In this document: one piece after another, positions 52,554-61,651 of the stretch
How the letters are laid out: the number at the start of each line of letters is the position of its first letter
How positions within the stretch are numbered: position 1 is the stretch's first letter
NCBI GenBank assembly: GCA_021772775.1
Contig: JAJFLH010000020.1
Location: 103,500-167,499, forward strand
Direction of reading: 5' to 3'
Length of the DNA: 64,000 nucleotides
From: Mariprofundus sp.
GTDB lineage: Bacteria; Pseudomonadota; Zetaproteobacteria; Mariprofundales; Mariprofundaceae
The notes under the pieces: generated by a model
The model's database searches: none
The model's input: the letters and a program-made list of their open reading frames with translations, nothing else
Told to the model about the DNA's origin: nothing
Position numbers and translations under genes: made by a program

Positions 52554-53741
52554 TTATTCGGCTGGTGCCGGCTCCAGATTCATGAAGTCGCTATCCGGCT
52601 GTATGCCTTCCAGTGGATTGGTCGGTTCTCTGTTGCTATGTAAGGGCTGTTCCATAAATTGGAAGGCTCCATCAAGGTGTAGCTGGACATGTACGGCTTT
52701 GTTAGTGCTATTCTTCCAGTACCATCCATGCTTGCCTTCAAAGGGGGCGCTGAATGAGCCATTGTCACTATCTGAGTTGCCTGTGCCATAACTTTTGAAA
52801 TAGCCGCTGTTATCCCCTTTAGGGTCACCATGAAAATCGTATTGAAGCGTGATTCCGTCGCTTTTCCATGCATATTGCAGGGAGGCACTCTTCTTCATCA
52901 GTATCTTGTACTCGATATCACCGCGAGGGGGAACCTCCACTGTAATGGTCTCATTCAGGACTGCTTCATCACCGGTAGCGATTTCACCGCCTGAAGTAGT
53001 TATGGTGGGCTCTGCCGTTGCTTCGTTACTGTGCGAGTAGTCGTGCATTTGCATGAGAAATAGGAGCCCACCAGCCAAAATTAAACCATAGTTGGCGATC
53101 AGACTGAAGGCCTTGAATGAGTGGCGGTGGCGCCAGAGGGAAATCAACGGAAGCATGATTGTGAGGGCTATGATCTGGCCCAGTTCTATGCCGATATTAA
53201 AGGAGATGATATTCATCAACAGGCTATCAGGGTCTAAAGGCAGTTCTTGTAGTCGGGAGGATAGCCCAAGGCCGTGGATTAGACCCAGAGCGATGATCAT
53301 TAACATCATATTGGGGGGATTGATGGTCAGATATTTACGGAAACCATCAATATTGGCAAAGGCAATATAACAGACGCTCAGGCCAATGATGGCATCGATG
53401 AAATAATAATTGAGTTGGATGCCCTGAAAAGTGGCATAGATCAATGTAATACTATGACCAATCGTGAAGGCTGAAACATATTTAATAATATCGCGGAAGC
53501 TGCTGAGGAAGAAGATGATTCCGAACACAAAAAGCAGGTGGTCGTAACCGGTTAACATATGGGTGGCACCAATCCAGAGGTACTGGAGGTTACCGCCATC
53601 AGCAATGATCTGTCTGTCCGCTTCTGACATACCGTGCGCAAAAGCATTGCCAGTGAAGAGTATCAGAGCCATTAATCCTATGCCGGTTGTTACAGTGCTG
53701 GAGAGGCTGCTGTTGTTTCGATGCAGTGGCTGCAGGGCCAT
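52554..53741 (-). CDS. HupE/UreJ-family membrane protein fused to a C-terminal GOLD-like periplasmic domain
   Basis: 395 aa. Residues ~20-235 form a HupE/UreJ-type multi-pass domain: WIGATHMLTGYDHLLFVFGIIFF with the HMLTGYDHLLF motif, AFTIGHSITLIYA, and GLIHGLGLSSRL. Such proteins are implicated in nickel/cobalt uptake. The C-terminal ~250-380 is a beta-rich domain with YAWKSDGITLQYDFHGDP and SAPFEGKHGWYWKNSTNKAV. It looks like the GOLD-like domain of bacterial proteins labelled transmembrane anchor protein. Normally these are separate genes. ATG 53741 overlaps the DUF3240 stop as TAATG. Confidence 0.85.
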   Translation of the reverse strand: MALQPLHRNNSSLSSTVTTGIGLMALILFTGNAFAHGMSEADRQIIADGGNLQYLWIGATHMLTGYDHLLFVFGIIFFLSSFRDIIKYVSAFTIGHSITLIYATFQGIQLNYYFIDAIIGLSVCYIAFANIDGFRKYLTINPPNMMLMIIALGLIHGLGLSSRLQELPLDPDSLLMNIISFNIGIELGQIIALTIMLPLISLWRHRHSFKAFSLIANYGLILAGGLLFLMQMHDYSHSNEATAEPTITTSGGEIATGDEAVLNETITVEVPPRGDIEYKILMKKSASLQYAWKSDGITLQYDFHGDPKGDNSGYFKSYGTGNSDSDNGSFSAPFEGKHGWYWKNSTNKAVHVQLHLDGAFQFMEQPLHSNREPTNPLEGIQPDSDFMNLEPAPAE

Positions 53742-54052
53742 TATAGATGCCCCTCGCCCAGAACTGGTGTAATCCAGTAGTATGCTTCCTGTAGTTTATC
53801 TGCTTCTTTGAGCCCACGTAGCGCAATGAGCAGAGTCTCTTCATCCTCATCGTGCACTATAATTTCAATTTTCAGGCGGGGGCTGGCTCCAACTACCTGC
53901 TCACGGGCCGCCAAAAAGGCATCCTGTTCGGGTTTAACGCCGTGACCTGATACGTGAGTGAGGGTGAAGCCTCGAACATGGCTGCTTGCACGCAGGTAAT
54001 TGATCAGTTCTTGCTCATCGTCGGTATGGATGATTATCGTCAAACTTTTCAT
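53741..54052 (-). CDS. DUF3240 family PII-like small protein
   Basis: 103 aa. The pattern HTDDEQELINYLRASSHVRGFTLTHVSGHG ... REQVVGASPRLKIEIIV ... YYWITPVLGEG matches DUF3240, a PII/CutA-like ferredoxin-fold family commonly found beside CzcA/CusA-type metal efflux genes. It may bind metal or a nucleotide and regulate the membrane partner. It is the first gene of this three-gene module, with GGAGGGAGAT just before the ATG. Confidence 0.8.
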   Translation of the reverse strand: MKSLTIIIHTDDEQELINYLRASSHVRGFTLTHVSGHGVKPEQDAFLAAREQVVGASPRLKIEIIVHDEDEETLLIALRGLKEADKLQEAYYWITPVLGEGHL

Positions 54053-54258
54053 GAATCTCCCTCCCCAGGGTGTACCGTTGAAGTTGCTGACTTCTCATTA
54101 GAATTAATAGTCCATTGCTAGTTTGTTTAAGCTGCTCAGGCAAGAAGTGAATGGATCGCTGTTTAGTGGAGGAGGGAAGGGCTTACTATTTTACCTATGA
54201 GAAGCCTTCGACTATGGTCTATGTTTGATTTTTATCATGAGAATGTCTCTTTTTTCAG

Positions 54259-55068
54259 TTATTCAGCTAATTGTTTTAATCCGTGTATCGCTTCGACTCG
54301 ATGTTCATCCAGACATGCCTTGAGCATGACATCATTATCGTTAAGTTGATCTCGTGAACACTCTTCATGCCATAAGTGTAGCACAGGCTGGCCACGCAGG
54401 TTGCGGCGCTTGAGGTCTGTATGCAGCAATCTGGCTGTGAGATCGGAATCTTCACGCCCCCAGCCTTCAAAGCTTTCATCGAAGCCATTGATGCGAATCA
54501 GAGCTTCAGTAGGGCAGGAGAGGTGACAGCCCCGGATGCCTTCGAGTTGATTGTTGGGTGCTGATAAGCGAGACGGTAAGAGAAGCGGGAGAAATCGATT
54601 GATGTTGCGCTTTAATCGCTGATTAAGCCACCATTTGAGTGCCCTTCGGGTATGCATTGTGGGGCGTTTGCACAGCTCTTTTGTCCACGATTGGGAAAGC
54701 AGAACCCGACTGCCACTGATGAAATGTCTGTTTGTTCCGAAGCGACGATGGGCTTCGACCAATCCGGGTAGAGGGATACAGTCACCATCGGTGAGCAGTA
54801 CATAGGGTTCGCTGATCTTCTGAATGACTTTGTTGTGGATGCGAGCTTTGCGAAAGCCATCATCGGCCTGCCAGATGTGATGAATGGGAATAGGATAGTG
54901 CTGTGATAGTTTATCGATCAGTGTTTTTGTTTCCGGGCTGGATCCATCATCGGCAATATAGATAGAGAAATGATTATCTGTTTGCTGGCGATAACCATCG
55001 AGCACCAAGCTTAAGAAGTGTGGCGCATTATAGGTCGAAATAACAACAGCGAGTGAGGCTACACTCAC
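54259..55068 (-). CDS. family 2 glycosyltransferase
   Basis: 269 aa. GT-A fold: VISTYNAPHFLSLVLDGYRQQ, IADDGSSPETKTLI, the metal-binding DGDC (~93-96) and a C-terminal GWGREDSDLTARLL motif of galactosyltransferase-type C-domains. It transfers a sugar from a nucleotide-sugar donor, probably to the LPS core given its operon. Starts at GTG 55068, overlapping the methyltransferase stop as GTGA. Last gene of the LPS operon. Confidence 0.88.
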   Translation of the reverse strand: MSVASLAVVISTYNAPHFLSLVLDGYRQQTDNHFSIYIADDGSSPETKTLIDKLSQHYPIPIHHIWQADDGFRKARIHNKVIQKISEPYVLLTDGDCIPLPGLVEAHRRFGTNRHFISGSRVLLSQSWTKELCKRPTMHTRRALKWWLNQRLKRNINRFLPLLLPSRLSAPNNQLEGIRGCHLSCPTEALIRINGFDESFEGWGREDSDLTARLLHTDLKRRNLRGQPVLHLWHEECSRDQLNDNDVMLKACLDEHRVEAIHGLKQLAE

Positions 55069-55934
55069 GATGTAGGTTTTCTCAGGGTGGTAAGCATATC
55101 GTGACCCTTGCCAGACCAGCGCGCCGGAATGGCGAGGATTTCACGCGATACTTTTACCAGCTCATACATCGGTTTGGATGCATGCTTGCGTTCGCGAATA
55201 TTAACCCGTTTGGTTGAGATGTTATCTACCTCAAAACCACATTTTTCGGTTAATAAAGTCATACTTTTGGGGTTGAAGAAGCTGATGTGACCACCGTGGC
55301 TGCGGATATCAAAATATTCCCACTCCGCTCCCATAAAACCGACTGTCCATGAGTCAGCATTGCCAGTACCGATAAGAAGCACGCCACCGGGTTTGAGAAT
55401 GCGAAATATCTCAACAAGCAGCTCCTGCGGGTCTAAAAGGTGTTCAATCACTTCAAACAGGGTGATGACATCGAAATGGTTATCCGGAAAACCGGCGTCT
55501 TGAAGGAAGCCTGGAAATACTTCAAAGCCGAGCCCACGCGCTGTATCAGCGGCCTGTGTAGCCGGTTCTGCACCTTGGGCGTCATAACCACACTCTTTGG
55601 CGACACGCAGTAGTGCACCACTTGAACAGCCGACGTCGAGTAGGCGAAGTAGATCACCGTTTTGATTGCCAGTAACTATCTTGGCATTGTTGAGTATTTT
55701 GCCCATGCGCTGGTGATAACGTTGTTTGTTTTTGCCGCTTGGGAGTGTGCCTAGAGGGACATCGAACTCCTGCATGGATTCATCAAACCATGCCTTGCTG
55801 CAAGAGCTTAACAGTTGGCCACAGCTTGGGCATCGTTTTAAAACACCTTCGGGTAGCTTGATGTCAGTATCTTCAAGCGTGCAACTGCAGCCAACGGGAC
55901 AATGTTTAAATATGGTCTCTGTTGATGTACTCAT
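55065..55934 (-). CDS. SAM methyltransferase with N-terminal zinc-ribbon-like cysteines
   Basis: 289 aa from ATG 55934; the longer frame to 56072 overlaps the neighbour and lacks a ribosome-binding site. An N-terminal cysteine cluster (CPVGCSC and CPSCGQLLSSC) precedes a class I methyltransferase: LLDVGCSSGALLRVAKECGYDAQGAEP (motif I) and DVITLFEVIEHLLDPQELLVEIFRILKPGG. Such CxxC-plus-methyltransferase proteins often modify sugars or lipid-linked glycans. Target unknown. Confidence 0.85.
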   Translation of the reverse strand: MSTSTETIFKHCPVGCSCTLEDTDIKLPEGVLKRCPSCGQLLSSCSKAWFDESMQEFDVPLGTLPSGKNKQRYHQRMGKILNNAKIVTGNQNGDLLRLLDVGCSSGALLRVAKECGYDAQGAEPATQAADTARGLGFEVFPGFLQDAGFPDNHFDVITLFEVIEHLLDPQELLVEIFRILKPGGVLLIGTGNADSWTVGFMGAEWEYFDIRSHGGHISFFNPKSMTLLTEKCGFEVDNISTKRVNIRERKHASKPMYELVKVSREILAIPARWSGKGHDMLTTLRKPTS

Positions 55935-55953
55935 GGGTGATATGCCTCGATGT

Positions 55954-57111
55954 TCATTTCGATTGGGTGGATGACGCGTTGTTTGGTTCCGCTGTTTTTG
56001 GATCGCTTTTGGCCAACAATGCTGCGGGTGAATCTTTAGAATAAGCGGTGAGCTTGGCATAGATGCTGCCATACTTTATTTTAGCCTTCATCTTAATAGG
56101 AATATGATGTTCATCATCTGTCATCCACAACAGCATCTCACCTTTGCTGGCAAAAATGCCGGCAGTTTTGAGTTTGGGTTTAACAAGAATACAGCTGACT
56201 CGCTTTCCCCACGGGGCTTTTAAGGTCTCTTTTTTGGGTAGAACATTCACTTCAATTTCATACTGTTTGCGTGAATCAAAGACTGGGATATTGACCGTTT
56301 GACCCGGTTTAAGTGTTAGTCCGCGTACGGCAAGAAAGGCATCGATGACACTCAGATGACCTGCTGGCACATCAAAGTATTCCGTGATTTGGTTCTGCGT
56401 GTGGGTGACCTTGTTTTCTTGCCACAAGTATTCGGTACGTTTCTGGGCTTTGTATTTGCGTTCATGCAGATCAGCATCAAACAGGGTGCTTTGCATTTTA
56501 TTATTAACACAGAGGCCTTCGGCAGTGATGTGGTCACGTACTTTTCTGAATGCATCCAGGAAGCTATTGGTGCGGGCGAAGGTCTGGACCTGCCAGCCAC
56601 TCTCTGTCGAATTAATATCCAGAGTGGTGGATCCTGCATTGATAAATTCCCAGCCGATATCGAAACTCAGGTGCTCGCCAATGTATGGCATGCAAAGATT
56701 TGCTGCTGTTTTGTTTTTTTGTTTCGAATCTGTTGGGCTTTGTTGCTTGTTTGTTGGAGCTACAGGTTTTGACGTTTGAGTTGTCGTCGTCTCTTTGCTT
56801 GGAACTTTAGCTTTTGGTGTTTGAGCGATCGGAGTCTCTTTGTGTGTAGCTTTGGCTGTTTGAGCTATTGGGGCTTGTTTGTTTGGAGCTTTGGATTTTT
56901 CTGATTGAACTGCCGGAGCTTCTTTTTTCTGAGTTTCAGGCTTTGGTGTTTGAGCTGTCGGGTTCTCTTTTTTTTCAGAGCTGCTTTGTTGAGTTTGAAC
57001 AGCAGTAGGCTTTATAACGCTATCCGTATCTGTCGCTTGAGTAATCTCAGCTGCAATTGTTAGAGCGGGAAAGCAAGCGATAAACAGTGTCGTGAAAAAA
57101 AAACGATTCAT
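55954..57111 (-). CDS. exported DUF3108 protein with repetitive Lys/Thr/Pro/Gln linker
   Basis: 385 aa. Signal peptide ends near ALTIAA (~21). Residues ~25-132 are a low-complexity linker with imperfect repeats such as KQAPIAQTAKA, KETPIAQTPKA and KETTTTQTSKP. Residues ~138-365 are a DUF3108 domain (GEHLSFDIGWEFINAGSTTLDI, IDAFLAVRGLTLKPGQTVNIPVFDSRKQYEIEV, LLWMTDDEHHIPIKMKAKIKYGSIYAKL). The fold is expected to be a beta-barrel-like periplasmic binder. The linker may span the periplasm or peptidoglycan. Located in the LPS operon; function unknown. Confidence 0.85.
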   Translation of the reverse strand: MNRFFFTTLFIACFPALTIAAEITQATDTDSVIKPTAVQTQQSSSEKKENPTAQTPKPETQKKEAPAVQSEKSKAPNKQAPIAQTAKATHKETPIAQTPKAKVPSKETTTTQTSKPVAPTNKQQSPTDSKQKNKTAANLCMPYIGEHLSFDIGWEFINAGSTTLDINSTESGWQVQTFARTNSFLDAFRKVRDHITAEGLCVNNKMQSTLFDADLHERKYKAQKRTEYLWQENKVTHTQNQITEYFDVPAGHLSVIDAFLAVRGLTLKPGQTVNIPVFDSRKQYEIEVNVLPKKETLKAPWGKRVSCILVKPKLKTAGIFASKGEMLLWMTDDEHHIPIKMKAKIKYGSIYAKLTAYSKDSPAALLAKSDPKTAEPNNASSTQSK

Positions 57112-57118
57112 TGTTCAG

Positions 57119-57718
57119 TTACTTCGTTACCAAGGAGAATAAGAATGCAGCGATAGATGTGCCCCAATAGGCTAGGCCTGCCATGCCGATCATGCCGGCG
57201 AGGAGGCCTGCGGCATGTTTCCACTCGCGATGCTGACTCACCAGTTGCCAGGAGAATGAACCACTGAAGACACCGCGATTCCAGCGCGGTAGCAGGGCAG
57301 GGGTCTTGGCCATAAAATCACTATATGTATCACCAAACAGGGCGATAAGGTTTTTCTCCTCATTCTTCCATGTTGGCATATAGATGATGAAGAATGAAAC
57401 AGTGACAATGATAAATGCAGCTAGGCTGTCTCCGGTAATGCAGAAGCCAGTTGCGATCAGGAAATGGCCGAGATAAAGCGGATGGCGTACCATTGCATAG
57501 GGTCCAGTGGAGGTGACTTGAGCTGATTTGTGAATGTGGCCGGAAGCCCATATGCGCAGCGCTTCACCGAGTATAATGATGCCTAAACCTGTGAGCCAGC
57601 TGGATAGGGTGGGGTGGGCGAATACGACAATGGCAAGCCCCATCAGTATGCTGGCGGGGATACGGGCACGCAATAAAAGCTTATGCATTTTCTGTGCGAA
57701 TGTTTGTTCAGAGCTCAT
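57119..57718 (-). CDS. isoprenylcysteine carboxyl methyltransferase-family membrane protein
   Basis: 199 aa from ATG 57718, which has AAGGATATTAC upstream; the frame extends to 57799 without such a site. Four to five membrane segments with the ICMT/PEMT signature TSTGPYAMVRHPLYLGHFLIATGF (~68-91) and a C-terminal W-EEKNL-ALFGDTY-DF. Family members methylate small or lipid substrates with SAM. In this operon a lipid or sugar methylation is conceivable, but unproven. It overlaps waaC by 11 bases. Confidence 0.85.
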   Translation of the reverse strand: MSSEQTFAQKMHKLLLRARIPASILMGLAIVVFAHPTLSSWLTGLGIIILGEALRIWASGHIHKSAQVTSTGPYAMVRHPLYLGHFLIATGFCITGDSLAAFIIVTVSFFIIYMPTWKNEEKNLIALFGDTYSDFMAKTPALLPRWNRGVFSGSFSWQLVSQHREWKHAAGLLAGMIGMAGLAYWGTSIAAFLFSLVTK

Positions 57719-58775
57719 GTAATATCCTTGTAATGGATTCAGGTTTGATTGCATCCATGCAGATGAATTGCTTGCAGGTGCGTTTGAAGCAAGGGCCACA
57801 GGTGGGACTGGATTCGATATGCCAATGCTTCACTCCTTTCGTTGAAATCGTTGTTTCGATCGTGTTTGATTCAATGGGCTCAACTGTCAACGGCGCTGAG
57901 TTCCATGATGCAGATGGTCCCCAGAATGTGATAGTCGGCCTATTCAAAGCTGCGGCCAAATGCAATAGACCAGTATCTGCACCCACCACAGCTCGAGCAG
58001 AGTGAATCAATGCGACCAATGCTGACATATTCAGGCGTTCCGGCAAGGCGTAGCCATTGCTTTGGGCGGCCAGCCTTTTCGCCTGTGTCTCTTCAGCTTG
58101 ATTTCCCCAGCTAAACAGAGGGGTAATGTTGTTGTCGATCAGGCTGCGGGCAACGCTCATCCATGTCTGTTCTGGCAGTTGTTTGGTTTGCCAGCCGCCA
58201 GCGGCATGTAGGATGACATAGCTGTTAGACCCAAGCTTGAGCTGTTTGAGTAAATTTTTGTCCGGTCTGCAGCTGCTGTTCTCAATGTTGATTTGAGGCG
58301 GACTGTAGGGAATAACATCTGCGGCGCTATTGAGTGATGCAATAAAGGGGGCTGATGCAATGCGTCGATATTGCTGCACCACATGTTTATCCTGTGCATG
58401 AAAGGTAATGTTCTTTGTGAAAACCATACTGACTTTTTCACGTAAAAACTGTGGGTCAAAAGCATAAACAGGAGAGCCGCAAGCGCGAGCTAGTGCCGCT
58501 GATTTGATGAGTCCCTGTAAATCAATGACTGCATCAAAACCAATAGGGCGCAGTTTGCGTATGGCATGCCAAGCAGAACGGATAGGCCGCTCTCCCTTGA
58601 GCGCAACCTGATGCACGATTACACGGGCTGGTAAAACTTCTGTGACAAAGCCATAACGCTGATCTACGAGCCAGTGCACCTCATCCACTTCCGGCCGCTC
58701 AAGTATGTCATGCAGAGCGGGTAGGGCATGAATAATGTCACCAAAGGCTGAGAGTTTGACGATGAGTAATTTCAT
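57708..58775 (-). CDS. waaC: lipopolysaccharide heptosyltransferase I (GT9)
   Basis: 355 aa GT9. Start KLLIVKLSAFGDIIHALPALHDI is characteristic of WaaC. AVIDLQGLIKSAALARACG, VILHAAGGWQTKQLPEQTW, VGADTGLLHLAAALNRPTITFWGPS and CGPCFKRTCKQFICM follow. It adds the first L,D-heptose to Kdo of the inner core on the cytoplasmic face. It lies one base after waaF. Confidence 0.9.
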   Translation of the reverse strand: MKLLIVKLSAFGDIIHALPALHDILERPEVDEVHWLVDQRYGFVTEVLPARVIVHQVALKGERPIRSAWHAIRKLRPIGFDAVIDLQGLIKSAALARACGSPVYAFDPQFLREKVSMVFTKNITFHAQDKHVVQQYRRIASAPFIASLNSAADVIPYSPPQINIENSSCRPDKNLLKQLKLGSNSYVILHAAGGWQTKQLPEQTWMSVARSLIDNNITPLFSWGNQAEETQAKRLAAQSNGYALPERLNMSALVALIHSARAVVGADTGLLHLAAALNRPTITFWGPSASWNSAPLTVEPIESNTIETTISTKGVKHWHIESSPTCGPCFKRTCKQFICMDAIKPESITRILHEL

Positions 58776-58776
58776 C

Positions 58777-59763
58777 TCAGTGACTTTGATTTAGCATAGA
58801 GCTGCAGGCTTCCAGCAGCATGTCGGAACTAATATTTGCCATACAGGGGTGTCCTGTCGCAGAACATTCACGTTTCAGGCATGGGCTACAATCGGCAGGT
58901 TGATACAATATATTCACATGCGGGCCACAGGGAGATGTGCGGGCAGGATCAGTGGCTCCGAACGGAGTGACGGTGGGAATACCCAGACCAGCAGCGACAT
59001 GCATCAGACCTGAGTCATTGCATAGCATTAAATTGCAGGCGCTGATCAGTTGTAGTGCTTCACTTAAGCTGGTGGTGCCAGCGGCGTTCCAGTGGGCTGC
59101 ATTGATGCCGTTTAGGATGTTTTGACCAACGCCATGGTCTTCAGGCATGCCTAAAACAAGCGGTTGCCAGCCAGCTGCGCTCAATTGTTTCACTACCGAG
59201 TGGAAACCCTCAGGCGGATAACACTTGGCAGCACCAAACTGTGCACCAGGTGCAATACAAATTACACGCTCCGGGTTTAAACCATGTTGCTGCATGATGT
59301 TTTGGGCCACTGTTTTGGCACCGGCTGGGGCTGAAAGGGTGACCTCACTGTTGCTGACCGGGATGTTCAGTTGTCGGGCAATATCGAGATGAAAATCACG
59401 GTGATGTTCATGCAGCGTATCAACGCGGTGAGGTAGCGCCTGACTGAGAAGCAGGCTGCGCCACTGGCCGCGATAGCCGATGATTTTATTTACACCTGCT
59501 CGACGGCACATCCAGGCAGAACGGAAACTGTTGGGAAATAGTAATGCGGTATCGGCACTTGGAATATCAGCTTGATATTTCGCATTGGGCAGGTCGAGAT
59601 AGGGAAGTAGATCCTTCAACCAGGCTCTGCCACATACGGATATCTGTTTTGTACCGCCGTTTTGTGCGTAATACTCTGATATAGTTTTCAGAGCGGGTTG
59701 CGCCATGATGACGTCGCCAATCCAGTTCGGAGGCATTAATAATAGGTGTTCGGTTGATTTCAT
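58777..59763 (-). CDS. waaF: lipopolysaccharide heptosyltransferase II (GT9)
   Basis: 328 aa GT9. Start HLLLMPPNWIGDVIMAQPALK. The acceptor/donor motifs are IIGYRGQWRSLLL, CIAPGAQFGAAKCYPPEGF, LMLCNDSGLMHVAAGLGIPTVTPFGATDP and the C-terminal CSPCLKRECSATGHPCM typical of WaaF. It transfers the second heptose. Starts with an ATGA overlap on the methyltransferase stop. Confidence 0.92.
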   Translation of the reverse strand: MKSTEHLLLMPPNWIGDVIMAQPALKTISEYYAQNGGTKQISVCGRAWLKDLLPYLDLPNAKYQADIPSADTALLFPNSFRSAWMCRRAGVNKIIGYRGQWRSLLLSQALPHRVDTLHEHHRDFHLDIARQLNIPVSNSEVTLSAPAGAKTVAQNIMQQHGLNPERVICIAPGAQFGAAKCYPPEGFHSVVKQLSAAGWQPLVLGMPEDHGVGQNILNGINAAHWNAAGTTSLSEALQLISACNLMLCNDSGLMHVAAGLGIPTVTPFGATDPARTSPCGPHVNILYQPADCSPCLKRECSATGHPCMANISSDMLLEACSSMLNQSH

Positions 59764-60461
59764 ATATCGCTGTCTGTTTGCTGTTTGCTATCCTTATGGG
59801 TGCAGACAAATAGATACCATTCCCGTTTAAGGTAAGGGTTTGAAAGGGCGGTAATGTGCTGGTTCGTTTCACTGCTGATATGGAAGTGGCGCTTCAATGT
59901 ATTCTGGATACCTATCAGTGAATAGTAATACGGGCGCGTTTTTTTGCACAGATAAGGGCAAACCTGTTGCGTCCAATAATGTATTCGCGCTTCTAGAGGG
60001 CTGTGGGTGCGAAGTGAAAAAATTAGCGTGCCGCCGGGTTTCAGAAGGCGCTCAATCTCATGCAGAATAAGCTCTGGATTAAGCGAATGGGAGATCATGT
60101 TCAGGCATAAAATTAGATCATAACTGTTGGCGGGTTTGGGGATACGCTCAGCCGTAGTTGCCAAATATTCGGCGTCTTCTGGCAATTCACCGGGAAATAA
60201 ACGACGGAAGTCATCAATCAGAGGATCGAGGTAGCTTGTGTTTTGAAATGAAAGCAGTCGAGAAATGCAGCATGGACCACTGCCTATTTCGAGCACACTG
60301 CCGTGTTTAGGATATTGTTCGGCATAACGCTGTAAAGTGGGTAGTACAGAATGTTCTAGGCGTTCTCTTTCGGCATTCAGGTTTTTTTTACCCCAGCGTT
60401 GCAGGATGTGCTTAAGTGATGCTTGCCAGCGCACATGGGAAACGGGTTTGTGTTTACTCAT
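59760..60461 (-). CDS. class I SAM-dependent methyltransferase
   Basis: 233 aa. Motif I VLEIGSGPCCISRLL (~56-70), post-I acidic region SYLDPLIDDF, motif II/III LILCLNMISHSLNPELILHEIERLLKPGGTLIFSLRTHSP. No target can be assigned; its place between lpxL and waaF suggests a lipid or sugar acceptor. ATGA overlaps on both sides. Confidence 0.88.
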   Translation of the reverse strand: MSKHKPVSHVRWQASLKHILQRWGKKNLNAERERLEHSVLPTLQRYAEQYPKHGSVLEIGSGPCCISRLLSFQNTSYLDPLIDDFRRLFPGELPEDAEYLATTAERIPKPANSYDLILCLNMISHSLNPELILHEIERLLKPGGTLIFSLRTHSPLEARIHYWTQQVCPYLCKKTRPYYYSLIGIQNTLKRHFHISSETNQHITALSNPYLKREWYLFVCTHKDSKQQTDSDI

Positions 60462-61330
60462 ACCTGCTCCTGTTCATCCAGATATAACCAGCGGCGATGA
60501 ATCCATAACCACTGCTCCGGGTATTGGTGAATGGTTTCAGCATAGGCCTGGTGAAGTTCTGATGTGCATGCAATCGCATCTTGCTCTGTATTCGGGTTCT
60601 GTTCGGGAAGTTCTATGCGTTTGAATTCGATACGAAATCGAAACTGGTGATCAATACGATGCACGAGTCCAGCAAATAGGGTCGCATTGTTACGCCGGGC
60701 ATAGGCTGCCGGCAGTGTGGTTGAGCGGGCCGGGTGACCTAGAAATGGAATGGGGATGCCATTAGATAGATGCTGATCAATCATGATGGACACACTTTGA
60801 CCCTGTTTGAGTGCTTTGGGTAGCCAGCGCATATTTTCACGCCGCTCATGCAGTCTGTTACCAAAACGTTCACGGCACTGCTTGAGAAATCTATCGAGAG
60901 GTTTTTGACGCACAGCACGATACATTTGAGCACTGGGGAAATCGATGAGAGAGACCGATAAAGCTCCGATCTCCCAATTACTGAGGTGGCAGGCTGTAAA
61001 TATGACGCCGTGGCCATCTTGGTGGGCTTTGGCGATCTCCTCCAAACCAACGAATTCGATACGTGATTTTAGAAATTGCTGTGACCGAAGGAAAACATGT
61101 GGCATCTCAAACGAGGTGCGTCCCAGTTCGGCAAACGATTCACGGCTTGTTTTACGCTTCCAAGCCTCATTCTGTTGCGGGTAGATACGGCTAAGGTTGC
61201 GCATGGCAATGCTGCGGTGTCGAGAGTCAAGCAGATAAGCCATACGTCCCAGGCCAGCTCCAATAGCGCCAGCCAGACGTACAGGCAGGCAACGAATCAG
61301 GTAGAACAGAATTTTAACGATGAATGCCAT
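60458..61330 (-). CDS. lpxL: lipid A late acyltransferase (LpxL/HtrB family)
   Basis: 290 aa. N-terminal membrane anchor (MAFIVKILFYLIRCLP), the catalytic HX4D/E motif as HLSNWE (~112-117), and further family blocks RAVRQKPLDRFLKQCRERFG, IMIDQHLSNGIPIPFLGHPA and IHQYPEQWLWIHRRW at the C-terminus. It adds a secondary acyl chain to Kdo-lipid A on the inner-membrane cytoplasmic face. It begins 15 bases after the Trm112-like gene. Confidence 0.92.
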   Translation of the reverse strand: MAFIVKILFYLIRCLPVRLAGAIGAGLGRMAYLLDSRHRSIAMRNLSRIYPQQNEAWKRKTSRESFAELGRTSFEMPHVFLRSQQFLKSRIEFVGLEEIAKAHQDGHGVIFTACHLSNWEIGALSVSLIDFPSAQMYRAVRQKPLDRFLKQCRERFGNRLHERRENMRWLPKALKQGQSVSIMIDQHLSNGIPIPFLGHPARSTTLPAAYARRNNATLFAGLVHRIDHQFRFRIEFKRIELPEQNPNTEQDAIACTSELHQAYAETIHQYPEQWLWIHRRWLYLDEQEQV

Positions 61331-61345
61331 GATGGCGGCGATGAA

Positions 61346-61516
61346 TTAAGCGGTCAGGCTCTTGGCTTCATCAATAAGCATGACCGGAATGTCATCCCGA
61401 ATCGGATACTCAAGCTGGCAGGTGTCGCAAACTAACCCATTTTTTTGAGCATTGTATTGTACATCACCCTTACATTTGGGGCAGGCTAAGATTTCCATCA
61501 ACGCTTTATCCAGCAT
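61346..61516 (-). CDS. Trm112/YcaR-family zinc-ribbon protein, 56 aa
   Basis: ATG 61516 (with CTGGAGTCAAA upstream) to TAA 61346-61348. MLDKALMEILACPKCKGDV begins the protein, with CPKC (12-15) and CDTC (30-33), and it closes with YPIRDDIPVMLIDEA. This matches Trm112/YcaR, small zinc proteins often encoded with lpxK/kdsB or lpxL genes, and related to the activator of methyltransferases. A partner with the two methyltransferases in this operon is possible but unproven. It heads the LPS operon. Confidence 0.9.
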   Translation of the reverse strand: MLDKALMEILACPKCKGDVQYNAQKNGLVCDTCQLEYPIRDDIPVMLIDEAKSLTA

Positions 61517-61572
61517 TTTGACTCCAGTTTAAACCTTTATAAAAAACAGAGGCTAGCGTTATGCACAAAAGG

Positions 61573-61610
61573 CCTCAACAAAAATGCAGCCCATTGCTGA
61601 GCTGCATTTT
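61573..61610 (-). terminator. rho-independent terminator of the BI-1/YccA gene
   Basis: On the minus strand AAATGCAGC (61609-61601) pairs with GCTGCATTT (61590-61582) around a 10-base loop, then TTGTTG follows. It lies 43 bases after the stop. Confidence 0.75.
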
Positions 61611-61651
61611 ATGCGGTGTTATTCTCTAACTGTTAAGCGAAGCTTTTTCTA

